A stretch of DNA of 39,502 nt from Oscillospiraceae bacterium (lineage in GTDB: Bacteria; Bacillota; Clostridia; Oscillospirales; Oscillospiraceae), in contig JAFYNQ010000099.1 of the NCBI GenBank assembly GCA_017548065.1, forward strand, positions 1-39,502, in the 5' to 3' direction. The translations under genes were made by a program, and so were the position numbers. The notes under the pieces are model-generated. The model saw only the letters and a list, made by a program, of their open reading frames with translations, had not been told where the DNA came from and did not search any database. Positions 31,611 through 39,245 of the stretch are shown here, one piece after another. Every line of letters starts with the position of its first letter. Positions within the stretch are counted from its first letter, which is position 1.

Positions 31611-34142
31611 TTATCTTTTTTTGAAGTTTAGCGGAATTTCTGCGCTAAAGTTTTTCATTTTTCCAGCGATCATAATTTTGCCGTTTATTGTTATGCTGGC
31701 GCCGTTTGTGATCATATAGGGGGCTTGTTGCTCTTCAACCGGTTTGAACGTTCCATTATTATCAAACGCATATTCAATACCGGCAACATCAACAGAATTC
31801 AATTCACCCGACGCATTTACACTCTCTGGGAATTTCACCAAGAAGCTACGTCTGTGAGAGGGCTTGTACAAATAGCTTTCCTTACCCGGGGACAATTTGG
31901 TAAGCGAAACTCTGCCCAATTCCTCTGCATTATATTCCACGAATACTACGATCTGTTTACCTGTAGTCCTGGCATAGAAATTAGCATCATCTGTTACATC
32001 CTTGCCGCCCACACGAAGACTACAAGTATCCGTATCAGCACGCATAGTGCTGGGCGGTCTGCGAATATGCATGATCCGGAGAATCATAAAAATCAGGAAA
32101 GCCAATACTCCCAGTCGTAAAAGCCACAGTGTCAAAAGGGCCATGTTACTTAAGGTAATCGTCACAGATTCGGTGAGCTGGGTTTCTCTGCCGACCTGAT
32201 CTGTATACTGTGCTGTTACCTTGATGGGATAGTTTCCTTCTGCAATGCCCTCTGTGGCCAGCAGCTTAATGGTATAGGATCTGCTTTGCTCATCGGGCGT
32301 TACTGTGTGCTTAATGCCACTGCAATCCACCTGCAGAACAACACGGGAGAAATCCTCCGCAGACAACGGTGCGCCGTTAAGCTTAAAGTTAACTGTAATG
32401 GGTGCGCTTTCTTCCAGTTCTTTAATAACAATATAGGTCTCCGGCACATCCAGTTCCAGCTTCAAGGGGATAAAATCGTCCTTGATGTTATAAGTAAACG
32501 CACACTGTGTCTGTGCCTCACTGCTTCCCGGAGGGGAGTAGTGTGCATAAATGGTAACTGTGCATTCTCCGCAAACCGTGTTTTGCGGCGCTGCAGGATC
32601 TTTGTAGTGCAGTGCCAGCTTCCAGTGATCATCCGCAAAGGTCTTCTTGATCTCTGCATTACTGGTTTCCGGATCCCATCGCAGCTCCACCTTTTCCAGC
32701 TCGCTGCCTGTCAGCTGCGTACCCTGGTAATAAACCTTCGCAACCGCCGGCTCATCGTCTTCCAGGTGCAGCAGTGAATAGGTACCGGCGCCGCCGGAGA
32801 TCTCCAGCTTCATTTCACCGGCAGGCTTGGGGGCCACCTGAATACCGCCCTCCGGCCAACCAAAGTCGGAAGAGTCCTTCGTAATGGTGTAGCCGCTAAG
32901 GTACGTGGCCGTCAGCTTTGCTTCAAATTTCTCTCCCATCTTCAGCGGAACATCTACGCTGCCGCTGAAACCCTCATGGGTGAAGGGAGTTTCCTTGCCG
33001 TCAATAAAATAGCTTCCCTGGTATTTGGGGTTGCCCAGCAGATCCGAAGATATCAATTTTCCGGTCTTCGCATCCTTCATGCCAAAAGTGACTTTATAGT
33101 CACCTTCGTACAGCGCATTGGGATCTACCGTATTGCCCTCTGCGTCCGTAAAGACGAAGTCCAGGTCTGCGTCCGGCTCGTAATACACCTCAACGCTGCT
33201 TGCCGTACCTGTGTACTCAATATTATATGTACCGGCAGCGCAATCTGTATAGGTGACCATCATGCCCTGCAGGGAGGTATCCGGGACGCTTTTGTAGTCA
33301 CCTGCGCCCTTAGTGGAATACATCGTCTGCTGAGAGCTGACCTGCTGTCCCACCGTACCGCCGGTGAGCTTCAGATTGCTGATGTTCTCGCCTTGCACGA
33401 AAATGATCATCTTGCTTATGGAAATATCAACATCTATGGTATTACCATTAATCCGACTCTTGGGCAGCGTGTCTCTGCCAAAAATCTGGTTGCACATGTA
33501 CGTCAGGGTGGACAGAACGTCCTCCGTATTGACGGCCTGCTTTTTCACAAACCACTCAGATTCTGCCGTATTGGGCATGCAGGCATCAGCGCCGATACCC
33601 AGGTACATGACCGACATGGATTTGCCGGCATATTGGGTCACACGATTGTCCAGTTCTTTTCTTGTGCGGTCCTTAGACAGACCCGAGCTGTTTTTTGAGA
33701 AGGTTCCGCCGTCTGTTAAGACGATCATATATTTCTTATCTGCCTGAACCTTCTGCAAGCCGCTGGCTGCGCAGTCTATACTTTCAATCGGGGTGCCACT
33801 GGCATTTGCCGTAAAAATATCCCGAATCGTAGATGCCTGCGCTGCATCGGTGACCTGGAACGGGGCTTCCATTGTGTAAGTCTTTCCTCCGACCTGGATA
33901 GGCCACATGGGATAGATCTGCAACACATCGCCCTTGTTCAGCATGGATGCGAACACTTCCATAGCGTAAGTCGCACGACACCATGCCATATTTTTTTCTT
34001 CATACATAGAGCCGGAATTATCAAACACGATAGCAATCGCTCGTGATTCCGTGGTTTTTCCGGCCGCATTGACCTTTGGTATTGCTGAGACCATACAAAC
34101 GATCAACAGCACCGCGAGGATCATGCTTATGTATCTCTTCAC
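31611..34142 (-). CDS. Secreted, membrane-anchored von Willebrand factor A protein
   Basis: 843 aa with a GTG start and GAGGAGAGG ahead of it. A signal peptide (1-26, cut after VNA) leads to a vWA domain: the MIDAS motif D41-N-S-G-S45, SGTPIES and VLTDGG. Several beta-rich, Ig-like segments follow (for example TYNIEYTG, ATYLSGYT, PIKVTAQYTD). A membrane helix at about 667-691 (LLTLWLLRLGVLAFLIFMILR) is followed by a 152-residue cytoplasmic domain. The protein would bind a ligand outside with its metal site and pass a signal or force to the tubulin-like and membrane proteins encoded next to it. Confidence 0.9.
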   Translation of the reverse strand: MKRYISMILAVLLIVCMVSAIPKVNAAGKTTESRAIAIVFDNSGSMYEEKNMAWCRATYAMEVFASMLNKGDVLQIYPMWPIQVGGKTYTMEAPFQVTDAAQASTIRDIFTANASGTPIESIDCAASGLQKVQADKKYMIVLTDGGTFSKNSSGLSKDRTRKELDNRVTQYAGKSMSVMYLGIGADACMPNTAESEWFVKKQAVNTEDVLSTLTYMCNQIFGRDTLPKSRINGNTIDVDISISKMIIFVQGENISNLKLTGGTVGQQVSSQQTMYSTKGAGDYKSVPDTSLQGMMVTYTDCAAGTYNIEYTGTASSVEVYYEPDADLDFVFTDAEGNTVDPNALYEGDYKVTFGMKDAKTGKLISSDLLGNPKYQGSYFIDGKETPFTHEGFSGSVDVPLKMGEKFEAKLTATYLSGYTITKDSSDFGWPEGGIQVAPKPAGEMKLEISGGAGTYSLLHLEDDEPAVAKVYYQGTQLTGSELEKVELRWDPETSNAEIKKTFADDHWKLALHYKDPAAPQNTVCGECTVTIYAHYSPPGSSEAQTQCAFTYNIKDDFIPLKLELDVPETYIVIKELEESAPITVNFKLNGAPLSAEDFSRVVLQVDCSGIKHTVTPDEQSRSYTIKLLATEGIAEGNYPIKVTAQYTDQVGRETQLTESVTITLSNMALLTLWLLRLGVLAFLIFMILRIMHIRRPPSTMRADTDTCSLRVGGKDVTDDANFYARTTGKQIVVFVEYNAEELGRVSLTKLSPGKESYLYKPSHRRSFLVKFPESVNASGELNSVDVAGIEYAFDNNGTFKPVEEQQAPYMITNGASITINGKIMIAGKMKNFSAEIPLNFKKR

Positions 34143-34182
34143 AAGAATCCTCTCCTCTTTATACCCAATATATCAAGGGTAA

Positions 34183-34506
34183 TTATTTTTCTTTCACAAA
34201 CTCCGTGCCGTCAATGAAGATGGAGCTACCCTTCTTCTCAAAGCTCTTGACCCAATCATAGCTCAAGCCCAGCAGGCTGTAAGTGATGGTGATCTCGCCG
34301 TCTTCAATCAGGTACTCGCCTTCAATGTCAATGCCAAAGGCAGAAACCTCTACCTTATTGTCATCCTTGAAGGTAAAGCTCTGTTCAACCAGACCCTCGT
34401 TACTGGTATAGGTGCCTTTCAGGGTAATGGTACATGCCGTTAATGTACCGACCATCACGCAAACCAGCAGCAGGGCAATCATTGACTTTACAACATTTCT
34501 TTTCAT
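34183..34506 (-). CDS. Small lipoprotein, lipocalin-like size
   Basis: 107 aa. Signal peptide MKRNVVKSMIALLLVCVMVG with lipobox LTAC. The mature ~80 residues (ITLKGTYTSNEGLVEQSFTF, DDNKVEVSAFGIDIEGEYLI, EDGEITITYSL, GSSIFIDGTEFVK) read as short beta strands with a G-T-Y opening, like small lipocalin-type or DUF-type lipoproteins that report on cell-envelope state. The ATG at 34506 has AAAGGAG and starts the signal peptide; longer in-frame starts upstream are not credible. It is the first gene of the six-gene run, 40 bases before the vWA gene, so it may be the outer partner of that protein. Confidence 0.82.
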   Translation of the reverse strand: MKRNVVKSMIALLLVCVMVGTLTACTITLKGTYTSNEGLVEQSFTFKDDNKVEVSAFGIDIEGEYLIEDGEITITYSLLGLSYDWVKSFEKKGSSIFIDGTEFVKEK

Positions 34507-34595
34507 ACCGTACACTCCTTTATTTTGCTGTTTTTTTACACGCTCTGCACCCCGGTTGGAAGAAACACCTCCCCACGATGCAACATGACTAGTAT

Positions 34596-34625
34596 AGTAT
34601 ACCACATCCGCCTTATAAATAGCAA
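34596..34625 (-). promoter_or_regulatory. Promoter of the six-gene run
   Basis: On the minus strand TTGCTA (34620-34625), 18 bases, TATACT (34596-34601); a second TATACT overlaps it 5 bases on. The leader to the lipoprotein ATG is about 85 nt and contains a second GGGGAGG without an obvious start. The rest of the 34507-34857 spacer shows nothing recognisable. Confidence 0.6.
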
Positions 34626-34849
34626 TCCCTTTACTAAAAAAAGTCCGAAACATTTGTGTTTTTCACTCTTTCAAAATCATATATGCAGGTTTCTCCCCAT
34701 TTTTCTTGCCTTTTTTCACACTTTTTCTGCGATTTTATGTTAACGGCGCCCGTTTTTCGGCCGCAGACGGATGTTTTTCTGCCGCCGACAAAGCAATTTC
34801 CCGACACCCACTCCCCCACTGCACAGCACCCCCTTCGGCATCCGCAACG

Positions 34850-34898
34850 AAGAGAAAAATAATCCGACAAAAGACCTGGGGTCTTTTGTCGGATTATT
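34850..34898 (-). terminator. Terminator of the TIR-kinase gene
   Basis: A perfect 19-bp inverted repeat (34858-34876 and 34880-34898) with a 3-base loop contains the stop codon of the gene. On the minus strand it is followed by TTTTTCTC. It separates the kinase transcript from the six-gene run. Confidence 0.85.
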
Positions 34899-36750
34899 TA
34901 GAGAGGCGGTTGATGAGGTCACGGACAAGCCTTTGGGCGTCCGGGTCCAGCGCTTGCAGCTTTTTAATCGTATCGTCCATGGGCACGCCGGGGCTGGGCC
35001 GGGGTGGTATGGGCGGCGGAAGCTTTTCCGGGGGTACCGGTGTAACCCTCCGTCCGGGGGCAGGCGGTGTTGTGCCGGGTGTACCCGGAACATGGAAGCC
35101 CGCCGGAGCAAAAGAAGGTGTCGGTGCCGTCTGCGGTTTCGGAGGTGTCGGCGTTACCGGCGGCTTCGGAGCTACCGGCTGTGCGCAGCCACCTGCAGGC
35201 GGCGCTACAAATGCCTCCTGCGGAGGCGGCAACACTGTAGTCTCGTGCATACTCTCCAATCTGTCAGGTGTCTGAAGCTGCGACGGTACAGGTGTCGGTG
35301 CCTTCTGTGGCGCTGCTATTTTCGTTTTTACGCGTCCCATGCCACCGGACTTTCGGCCAAAGAAAGTCCGCACGCTTTCCTGCCAGGCAAATTTCTTAAT
35401 ATTCTCCAGGGCATCAAGCAGCTCCACCGCAGACTGGAAGCGCTGATCGGGGTCTCTCTGGGTACATCTTAATATGATCGCTTCCAGCCCCCGGGACAAT
35501 TCGGGATTCACCTGGCGAATAGGAAGGATCTCATAAGGAGGCGCTGAAGGACTTTTTCCGGTCACCAAATGGTACAAGGTGGCGCCCAGGTTGTAGATAT
35601 CTGTCCGCGCATCGGACTGTCCCATACCGCCGAACTGCTCCGGCGCAGCATAACCGATCGTTCCCAGACATGTGGTGTCCTCAGCCTTAGGCTCTGCGGA
35701 ATAGTAACGGGCAACGCCGAAATCTATCAGCTTGATATTGCCATCCGGAAGGACGATCACATTGGCAGGCTTCATGTCACGGTAAATAACCGGTGCAGGC
35801 TGGGAATGCAGATATGCAAACACCTCGCAAAGCTGTCGGGCATAATTCAGCACCATTTTCTCATCCACAGGACCGGAATCGGTAATTATCCGCTGCAGAG
35901 AGAGACCGTTGATAAAATCCATCACCAGGATCACGGAATTTTGGGACTCAATCACATCATAGATCCTGGGGATTGCAGGGTGCTTCAGCTTCTTCATCAT
36001 ATCCACTTCCCCACGGAAGCTTTTCATGACCACGTCAAAGCTTAAAACACTACTTCCCCGGATCTCTTTCACCGCATATTGACATTTTGTCTTTTCGTCA
36101 ATCGCCAGATACACCACGGACATACCGCCCTGGCCTACTTTGGACAAAATTCTGTATTTTTCATTTACCAGGTCGCCTACCTGAATCGCCTTATCTTCCG
36201 GCTCTTTTGTTTTCGCTTCCTCTTTTGATTTTGCTGAGAAGCGCTTCATCAAATCGCCTATATCAACAGCATCGGGCATCACAGGTGCGCTGCTCAGCAG
36301 CGTGGTGATTTCTTCATTTTTTTGGAATGCAGAGACCTTGCCGAAAAACACCTCAATAAAACGAACCAGGGCATTCAAGTCCGAGAAAGACTGGTAGGAT
36401 TTAAGACCGGAGGGCAGCTCACTTTCGGGATAGCCTTCTGCACGGTAGCTTGCCAGGGAGCGTCTGCCATCCTCTTCACTGTTCATCAGCGTTCTGAACT
36501 GGTTGATCTCCGCCTTCACCCATTTTGAGGTAAGGTTCTTTTTGGAGGCGCCGACTGCCACCAAAAGCAATGCACTGTCCAGGGCTTCGTCTATGACGTC
36601 CACATAATCCGCACGGGCGGCTTCATCAATGGAATACTTGCTAAAAAACGCTTTGATTCCCCGTTGCTTCAGTTCCCGATAAAGCGCTTCTGCCATCACC
36701 ACGTCCGGCTCAGCATTCTTAAACGAAATAAAAACCTGATAATCCGCCAT
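34894..36750 (-). CDS. TIR domain fused to a Ser/Thr protein kinase with proline-rich tail
   Basis: 618 aa. Residues 1-140 form a TIR domain: YQVFISFKN, KAFFSKYSI, and SKWVKAEI, in which W77 and E81 form the WxxxE motif holding the catalytic Glu of NAD-cleaving TIRs. Residues 199-450 are a Hanks-type kinase: GQGGMSVVYLA, AVKEI (K228), YRDMKPANV (D325), LIDFGVAR (D343), GYAAPEQ. HRD is YRD, as in some active kinases. A Pro-rich tail (about 475-595; PPPIPPRPSP) could bind partners. There is no membrane helix. ATG 36750 was chosen over a longer frame because GGGGGG and a consensus promoter precede it. No matching phosphatase gene is in the window. Confidence 0.92.
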   Translation of the reverse strand: MADYQVFISFKNAEPDVVMAEALYRELKQRGIKAFFSKYSIDEAARADYVDVIDEALDSALLLVAVGASKKNLTSKWVKAEINQFRTLMNSEEDGRRSLASYRAEGYPESELPSGLKSYQSFSDLNALVRFIEVFFGKVSAFQKNEEITTLLSSAPVMPDAVDIGDLMKRFSAKSKEEAKTKEPEDKAIQVGDLVNEKYRILSKVGQGGMSVVYLAIDEKTKCQYAVKEIRGSSVLSFDVVMKSFRGEVDMMKKLKHPAIPRIYDVIESQNSVILVMDFINGLSLQRIITDSGPVDEKMVLNYARQLCEVFAYLHSQPAPVIYRDMKPANVIVLPDGNIKLIDFGVARYYSAEPKAEDTTCLGTIGYAAPEQFGGMGQSDARTDIYNLGATLYHLVTGKSPSAPPYEILPIRQVNPELSRGLEAIILRCTQRDPDQRFQSAVELLDALENIKKFAWQESVRTFFGRKSGGMGRVKTKIAAPQKAPTPVPSQLQTPDRLESMHETTVLPPPQEAFVAPPAGGCAQPVAPKPPVTPTPPKPQTAPTPSFAPAGFHVPGTPGTTPPAPGRRVTPVPPEKLPPPIPPRPSPGVPMDDTIKKLQALDPDAQRLVRDLINRLSK

Positions 36751-36777
36751 AAACTGCACCCCCCTTTCTTTTTCTTG

Positions 36778-36806
36778 ATTATAGCCCCAATCAAAAAATC
36801 TGTCAA
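36778..36806 (-). promoter_or_regulatory. Perfect-consensus promoter of the TIR-kinase gene
   Basis: On the minus strand TTGACA (36801-36806), exactly 17 bases, TATAAT (36778-36783). Both boxes match the consensus fully, so strong, constitutive transcription is likely. Confidence 0.9.
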
Positions 36807-36849
36807 GAAAAAGGGGGGGATTTTCTGTATTGGCAACGCTCCCAAGAAA

Positions 36850-37086
36850 AGGGCACAAACAAAATGGACAGCCGCCTACGATCCTACGGATTGCCGTCGG
36901 CTGTCCATGGACTTTCCCTATTGCGGCGCCCGATAAAATCTTCGGGCTTGCGCTTATCCTTGATTTTATTGACCGCTGCTACTCGCTCTACTCGCTTTTT
37001 CTGCCACTGGCAGCGCTCGCATCGCTTCCCACGGGCTAACCAAGTGTCCACCGGACTGTTGCATTTAATTATTCAAGTCCTGTGCA
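36850..37086. repeat. Structured repeat element, left copy
   Basis: A ~237-bp non-coding element that starts GGGCACAA and ends CAAGTCCTGTGC. Its core is an 11-bp perfect hairpin stem, ATGGACAGCCG (36864-36874) with CGGCTGTCCAT (36898-36908), enclosing ATCC-TAC-GGAT and TGCCGT, followed by GGACTTTCCC. The same core occurs in the right copy at 39337-39390 with compensatory changes. Further short stems (CCCGA/TCGGG) follow. No credible protein is encoded. Confidence 0.65.
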
Positions 37087-37090
37087 TGCA

Positions 37091-37130
37091 CAGAAAAACA
37101 GCGATAGCTAATGCTATCGCTGTTTTTCTG
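37091..37130. terminator. Terminator-like hairpin downstream of the tRNA-Trp remnant
   Basis: An 18-bp perfect stem (37091-37108 with 37113-37130) over TAAT has T- and A-rich arms that give a terminator form on both strands. On the minus strand it begins at the CCA end of the tRNA remnant, as expected for the original terminator of that tRNA gene. Confidence 0.75.
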
Positions 37131-37173
37131 GCAGGGGCACAAGGACTTGAACCCTGAGCCTACGGTTTTGGAG
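37129..37173 (-). pseudogene. 3' half of a tRNA-Trp gene (attachment-site remnant)
   Basis: On the minus strand this reads as tRNA positions 32-76: anticodon loop CTCCAAA with anticodon CCA (Trp), ACCGT, a 5-base variable loop, T-arm CAGGG-TTCAAGT-CCTTG with all five pairs formed, acceptor strand TGCCCCT, G and encoded CCA. The expected 5' half (acceptor AGGGGCA, D-arm, ACGGT) is missing: the sequence departs right before the anticodon loop. That is where tyrosine recombinases often cross over in tRNA genes, so it marks one end of an integrated element. Confidence 0.75.
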
Positions 37174-37192
37174 GTCTTACCCCAATGCTGAG

Positions 37193-37217
37193 AAAACCTT
37201 GATATATAAGGTTTTTT
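37193..37217. terminator. Terminator downstream of the nuclease-like genes
   Basis: AAAACCTT and AAGGTTTT form an 8-bp stem with loop GATATAT; T-runs are present in both directions. On the minus strand it lies 43 bases after the end of the 395-aa gene. Confidence 0.6.
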
Positions 37218-37233
37218 CGTTCCCGTTGCGTCA

Positions 37234-37256
37234 TTGACACAACTTTTGACACAACA
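37234..37256 (+). repeat. Islet-flanking direct repeat, left copy
   Basis: Two GACACAA motifs (37236-37242, 37248-37254) spaced by CTTTT and followed by CA. A matching pair occurs at 39198-39215 on the other side of the two nuclease-like genes. Such paired motifs could be recombinase arm sites. Confidence 0.6.
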
Positions 37257-37259
37257 ACA

Positions 37260-38447
37260 TTACTTTTGGCTTTTTACAAACGCTCTGTATTCATCACGAA
37301 CCAATGCATAAGAAATAAGATTTTCCATTAGCTTGATTACCTCAGGATCGTCTAACTCCCAATCTCTATCATAAACAAGAGAACCTAAGTTAAACTGATT
37401 GCCTGAAATAATTTGCGGATAACGGGCATTTACAAATTCGCGAAGTTCGCTTACCTTTCCGCTGCCCTTGTTACCTACGGCAATTCTGCCGTGATGATAG
37501 AATGTAAACTTGTTACCTGTATAACGAACATTATCATCAATAATCAGTTGCAAAGAATGGTGGGATTCTTTTTCATTATCAATAGCAATGTTCATCGCTG
37601 TTTTGTAGACATCAGGATGTGCCGATGTGTTATAAACAGAAAAACCAATTGATACAAACTCGGTACTTCCATCCCGTTCTATTAAGAATGAACGATACGG
37701 GCCGTAAAAAGCACCGCCCGAAGCATTACCATAGGTCAGCATTCTAACACCATAGTCCTCTATAAGACGGAACATCTTGTACTGTCCTGCAGGCATTTTG
37801 CGATAGGGTGTCAAAGTGCCTTCCAACAAATTAAAAGAAGCACAAGCAAGATTGTGTTCTGTCTGGTCGCTTATATCAGTACTATTCTCGTCCAAGTTCT
37901 CTTTTAGGTATTCCGAGATTTTGTCATAAGTAATTCTGTCTGGGAACTCACCTGGGTCAAATGCTGTAAACTTATCGGCCAACATATCCTTGTAGGTCGG
38001 CAAACTATTGATCTGAATATACTTTTCCTCCTGCTCTGCATAATAATAGCAGAAGTACTCATCTCCGTTAATCATCATTGCATAGTCGCAACCGAGCAAA
38101 TCACTATAACTCAGCATTTGGTTGGCAGTTTTGTCCCCCAAACCAATACCTGGAGCTTTACACTCAATAACAGCAAGTGGGATCAGCTCTTCATCTTTTG
38201 TAAAGCACTTGATAATAATATCCGCTCTTAAAGATGACTTAATTCCATAGTGCGACAAGTGTTCTTCAACGCTAATCATTTCCATAGGAACATTTAATTC
38301 ATTGATGATATAGGACAGAACACGCTGTCTGACAGTTTCCTCAGGTGTAATATAGATAAGTTTCTTTCTTATGGGGTCAAGGTAGCATTCCTTCCCCTTG
38401 CGCTTATAAATTGGGGGTAACGGCTGGGAAGATAAATCTATATACAT
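37260..38447 (-). CDS. Type I restriction HsdR N-terminal-type nuclease-domain protein
   Basis: 395 aa. The N-terminal ~170 residues match the HSDR_N nuclease domain of type I restriction subunits: ETVRQRVLSYIINELNVPMEMISVE, then SLRADIIIKC (Asp) and LAVIECKAPGIGLGDKTANQM, the D...ExK metal site of PD-(D/E)xK nucleases. The remaining ~220 residues lack helicase motifs and show no known domain. It could cut DNA or be a nuclease-dead sensor. AAGGAG precedes the ATG by 8 bases, and the gene follows the 222-aa gene after 12 bases. Both are visibly more AT-rich than the housekeeping genes, which supports recent transfer. Confidence 0.8.
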   Translation of the reverse strand: MYIDLSSQPLPPIYKRKGKECYLDPIRKKLIYITPEETVRQRVLSYIINELNVPMEMISVEEHLSHYGIKSSLRADIIIKCFTKDEELIPLAVIECKAPGIGLGDKTANQMLSYSDLLGCDYAMMINGDEYFCYYYAEQEEKYIQINSLPTYKDMLADKFTAFDPGEFPDRITYDKISEYLKENLDENSTDISDQTEHNLACASFNLLEGTLTPYRKMPAGQYKMFRLIEDYGVRMLTYGNASGGAFYGPYRSFLIERDGSTEFVSIGFSVYNTSAHPDVYKTAMNIAIDNEKESHHSLQLIIDDNVRYTGNKFTFYHHGRIAVGNKGSGKVSELREFVNARYPQIISGNQFNLGSLVYDRDWELDDPEVIKLMENLISYALVRDEYRAFVKSQK

Positions 38448-38459
38448 AACCGTTTCTCC

Positions 38460-39128
38460 TTATAGTGCTTCGTAATATTGGTCAGACTTTTCAATCGCTG
38501 CATCTACAGCAGCCTTTAATGCATCGAAAGCGACGCCGCCGTTTGCCATTCTCCTGACAACATTTAATGATATTTTCTTCTGTTCTGGATTGTCTTTGCA
38601 GTAGTTGTTTATCTCAAATGTCGGGATCACAAAGAACACCCAGTCATCCACTTTTAGTGGGTCGCTGTTCTCAATATCCATATTTCCGTTCAGGCAAAAT
38701 ACATAGACCTCCGATTGGCGTGAAAGCTTCTTACCATCGTTCACACCATCTTCGGAGTTTCCCCAATAGCTGTTATTGGTAGGTTCAATAGAGAATGTTC
38801 TAACTTTGGAAATATGGGTATTCCAGGGGTGAACATATCTGGTCGCCTTAACCTCAATCCGTTTGTTGCGGTATGCCATGTCATAGGCAGTCCAGTAATT
38901 AACATTTTCTGCTTTCTCTATCCCAAGTGCCTTTGCAACAAAGAACTCAGCCAGAGTATCGCCTAATCCCTCCAACTGGCTATATGCATACTGCCAAAAA
39001 TCCAACACCGAAAACAATGCTTCACCCTTTTGCGCAAACATTTCATCGGGAGAATATGCATGGTATGCGGTTAGATCCTCTTTCCTTTTGGCAACATCCA
39101 ACTCTAAGGCTTTAATCTTCTTACCCAT
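38460..39128 (-). CDS. PD-(D/E)xK-like restriction endonuclease-type protein
   Basis: 222 aa of no named family. Residues about 55-105 carry GLGDTLAEFFVAKALGI, then YWTAYDMAYRNKRIEVKATRYVHPW: an acidic helix, an Asp and an E-V-K, the layout of PD-(D/E)xK nucleases (E in the helix, D, then ExK). The C-terminal half has mixed helices and strands (VYVFCLNGN, DWVFFVIPTFEIN), as in restriction enzymes that recognise DNA. The ribosome binding site is AAGGGA. It has its own promoter and leads the two-gene unit with the HSDR_N-type protein; the two may act as a restriction-like pair. No methylase is adjacent. Confidence 0.7.
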   Translation of the reverse strand: MGKKIKALELDVAKRKEDLTAYHAYSPDEMFAQKGEALFSVLDFWQYAYSQLEGLGDTLAEFFVAKALGIEKAENVNYWTAYDMAYRNKRIEVKATRYVHPWNTHISKVRTFSIEPTNNSYWGNSEDGVNDGKKLSRQSEVYVFCLNGNMDIENSDPLKVDDWVFFVIPTFEINNYCKDNPEQKKISLNVVRRMANGGVAFDALKAAVDAAIEKSDQYYEAL

Positions 39129-39159
39129 AGCCAGTTTCCCTTCCGTTATAGATGACTAT

Positions 39160-39188
39160 ATTCTACATATTATTTGCCAATTTTGCAA
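39160..39188 (-). promoter_or_regulatory. Promoter of the nuclease-like gene pair
   Basis: On the minus strand TTGCAA (39183-39188), 17 bases, TAGAAT (39160-39165). Confidence 0.65.
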
Positions 39189-39195
39189 TAAGTAA

Positions 39196-39219
39196 CTGAC
39201 ACAAATTTGACACAACACA
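39196..39219 (+). repeat. Islet-flanking direct repeat, right copy
   Basis: GACACAA at 39198-39204 and 39209-39215, spaced by ATTT and followed by CA; the counterpart of 37234-37256 in the same orientation. Confidence 0.6.
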
Positions 39220-39225
39220 ATCGAG

Positions 39226-39245
39226 TGGCAGGGCACAAGGACTTG
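39226..39245 (-). repeat. Second copy of the tRNA-Trp 3' end (20 bases)
   Basis: TGGCAGGGCACAAGGACTTG on the plus strand matches the remnant at 37129-37149 with one G deleted, in the same orientation. The two copies frame a 2.1-kb segment holding both nuclease-like genes, as attL and attR would. Bases 39231-39245 also serve as the left terminal repeat of the right structured element. Confidence 0.65.

Noticed and set aside
20988-36750. CRISPR array or Cas genes near the TIR-kinase locus
   Set aside because: No regularly spaced short repeats were seen; the only repeats are coding tandem units and the flanking structured elements.
36864-37157. 97-codon plus-strand frame in the left structured repeat
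   Set aside because: The frame crosses strong hairpins and the tRNA remnant, and the right copy of the repeat does not preserve it.
37129-37210. Intact tRNA-Trp gene
   Set aside because: No D-arm, no 5' acceptor strand complementary to TGCCCCT, and the anticodon 5' stem does not pair.
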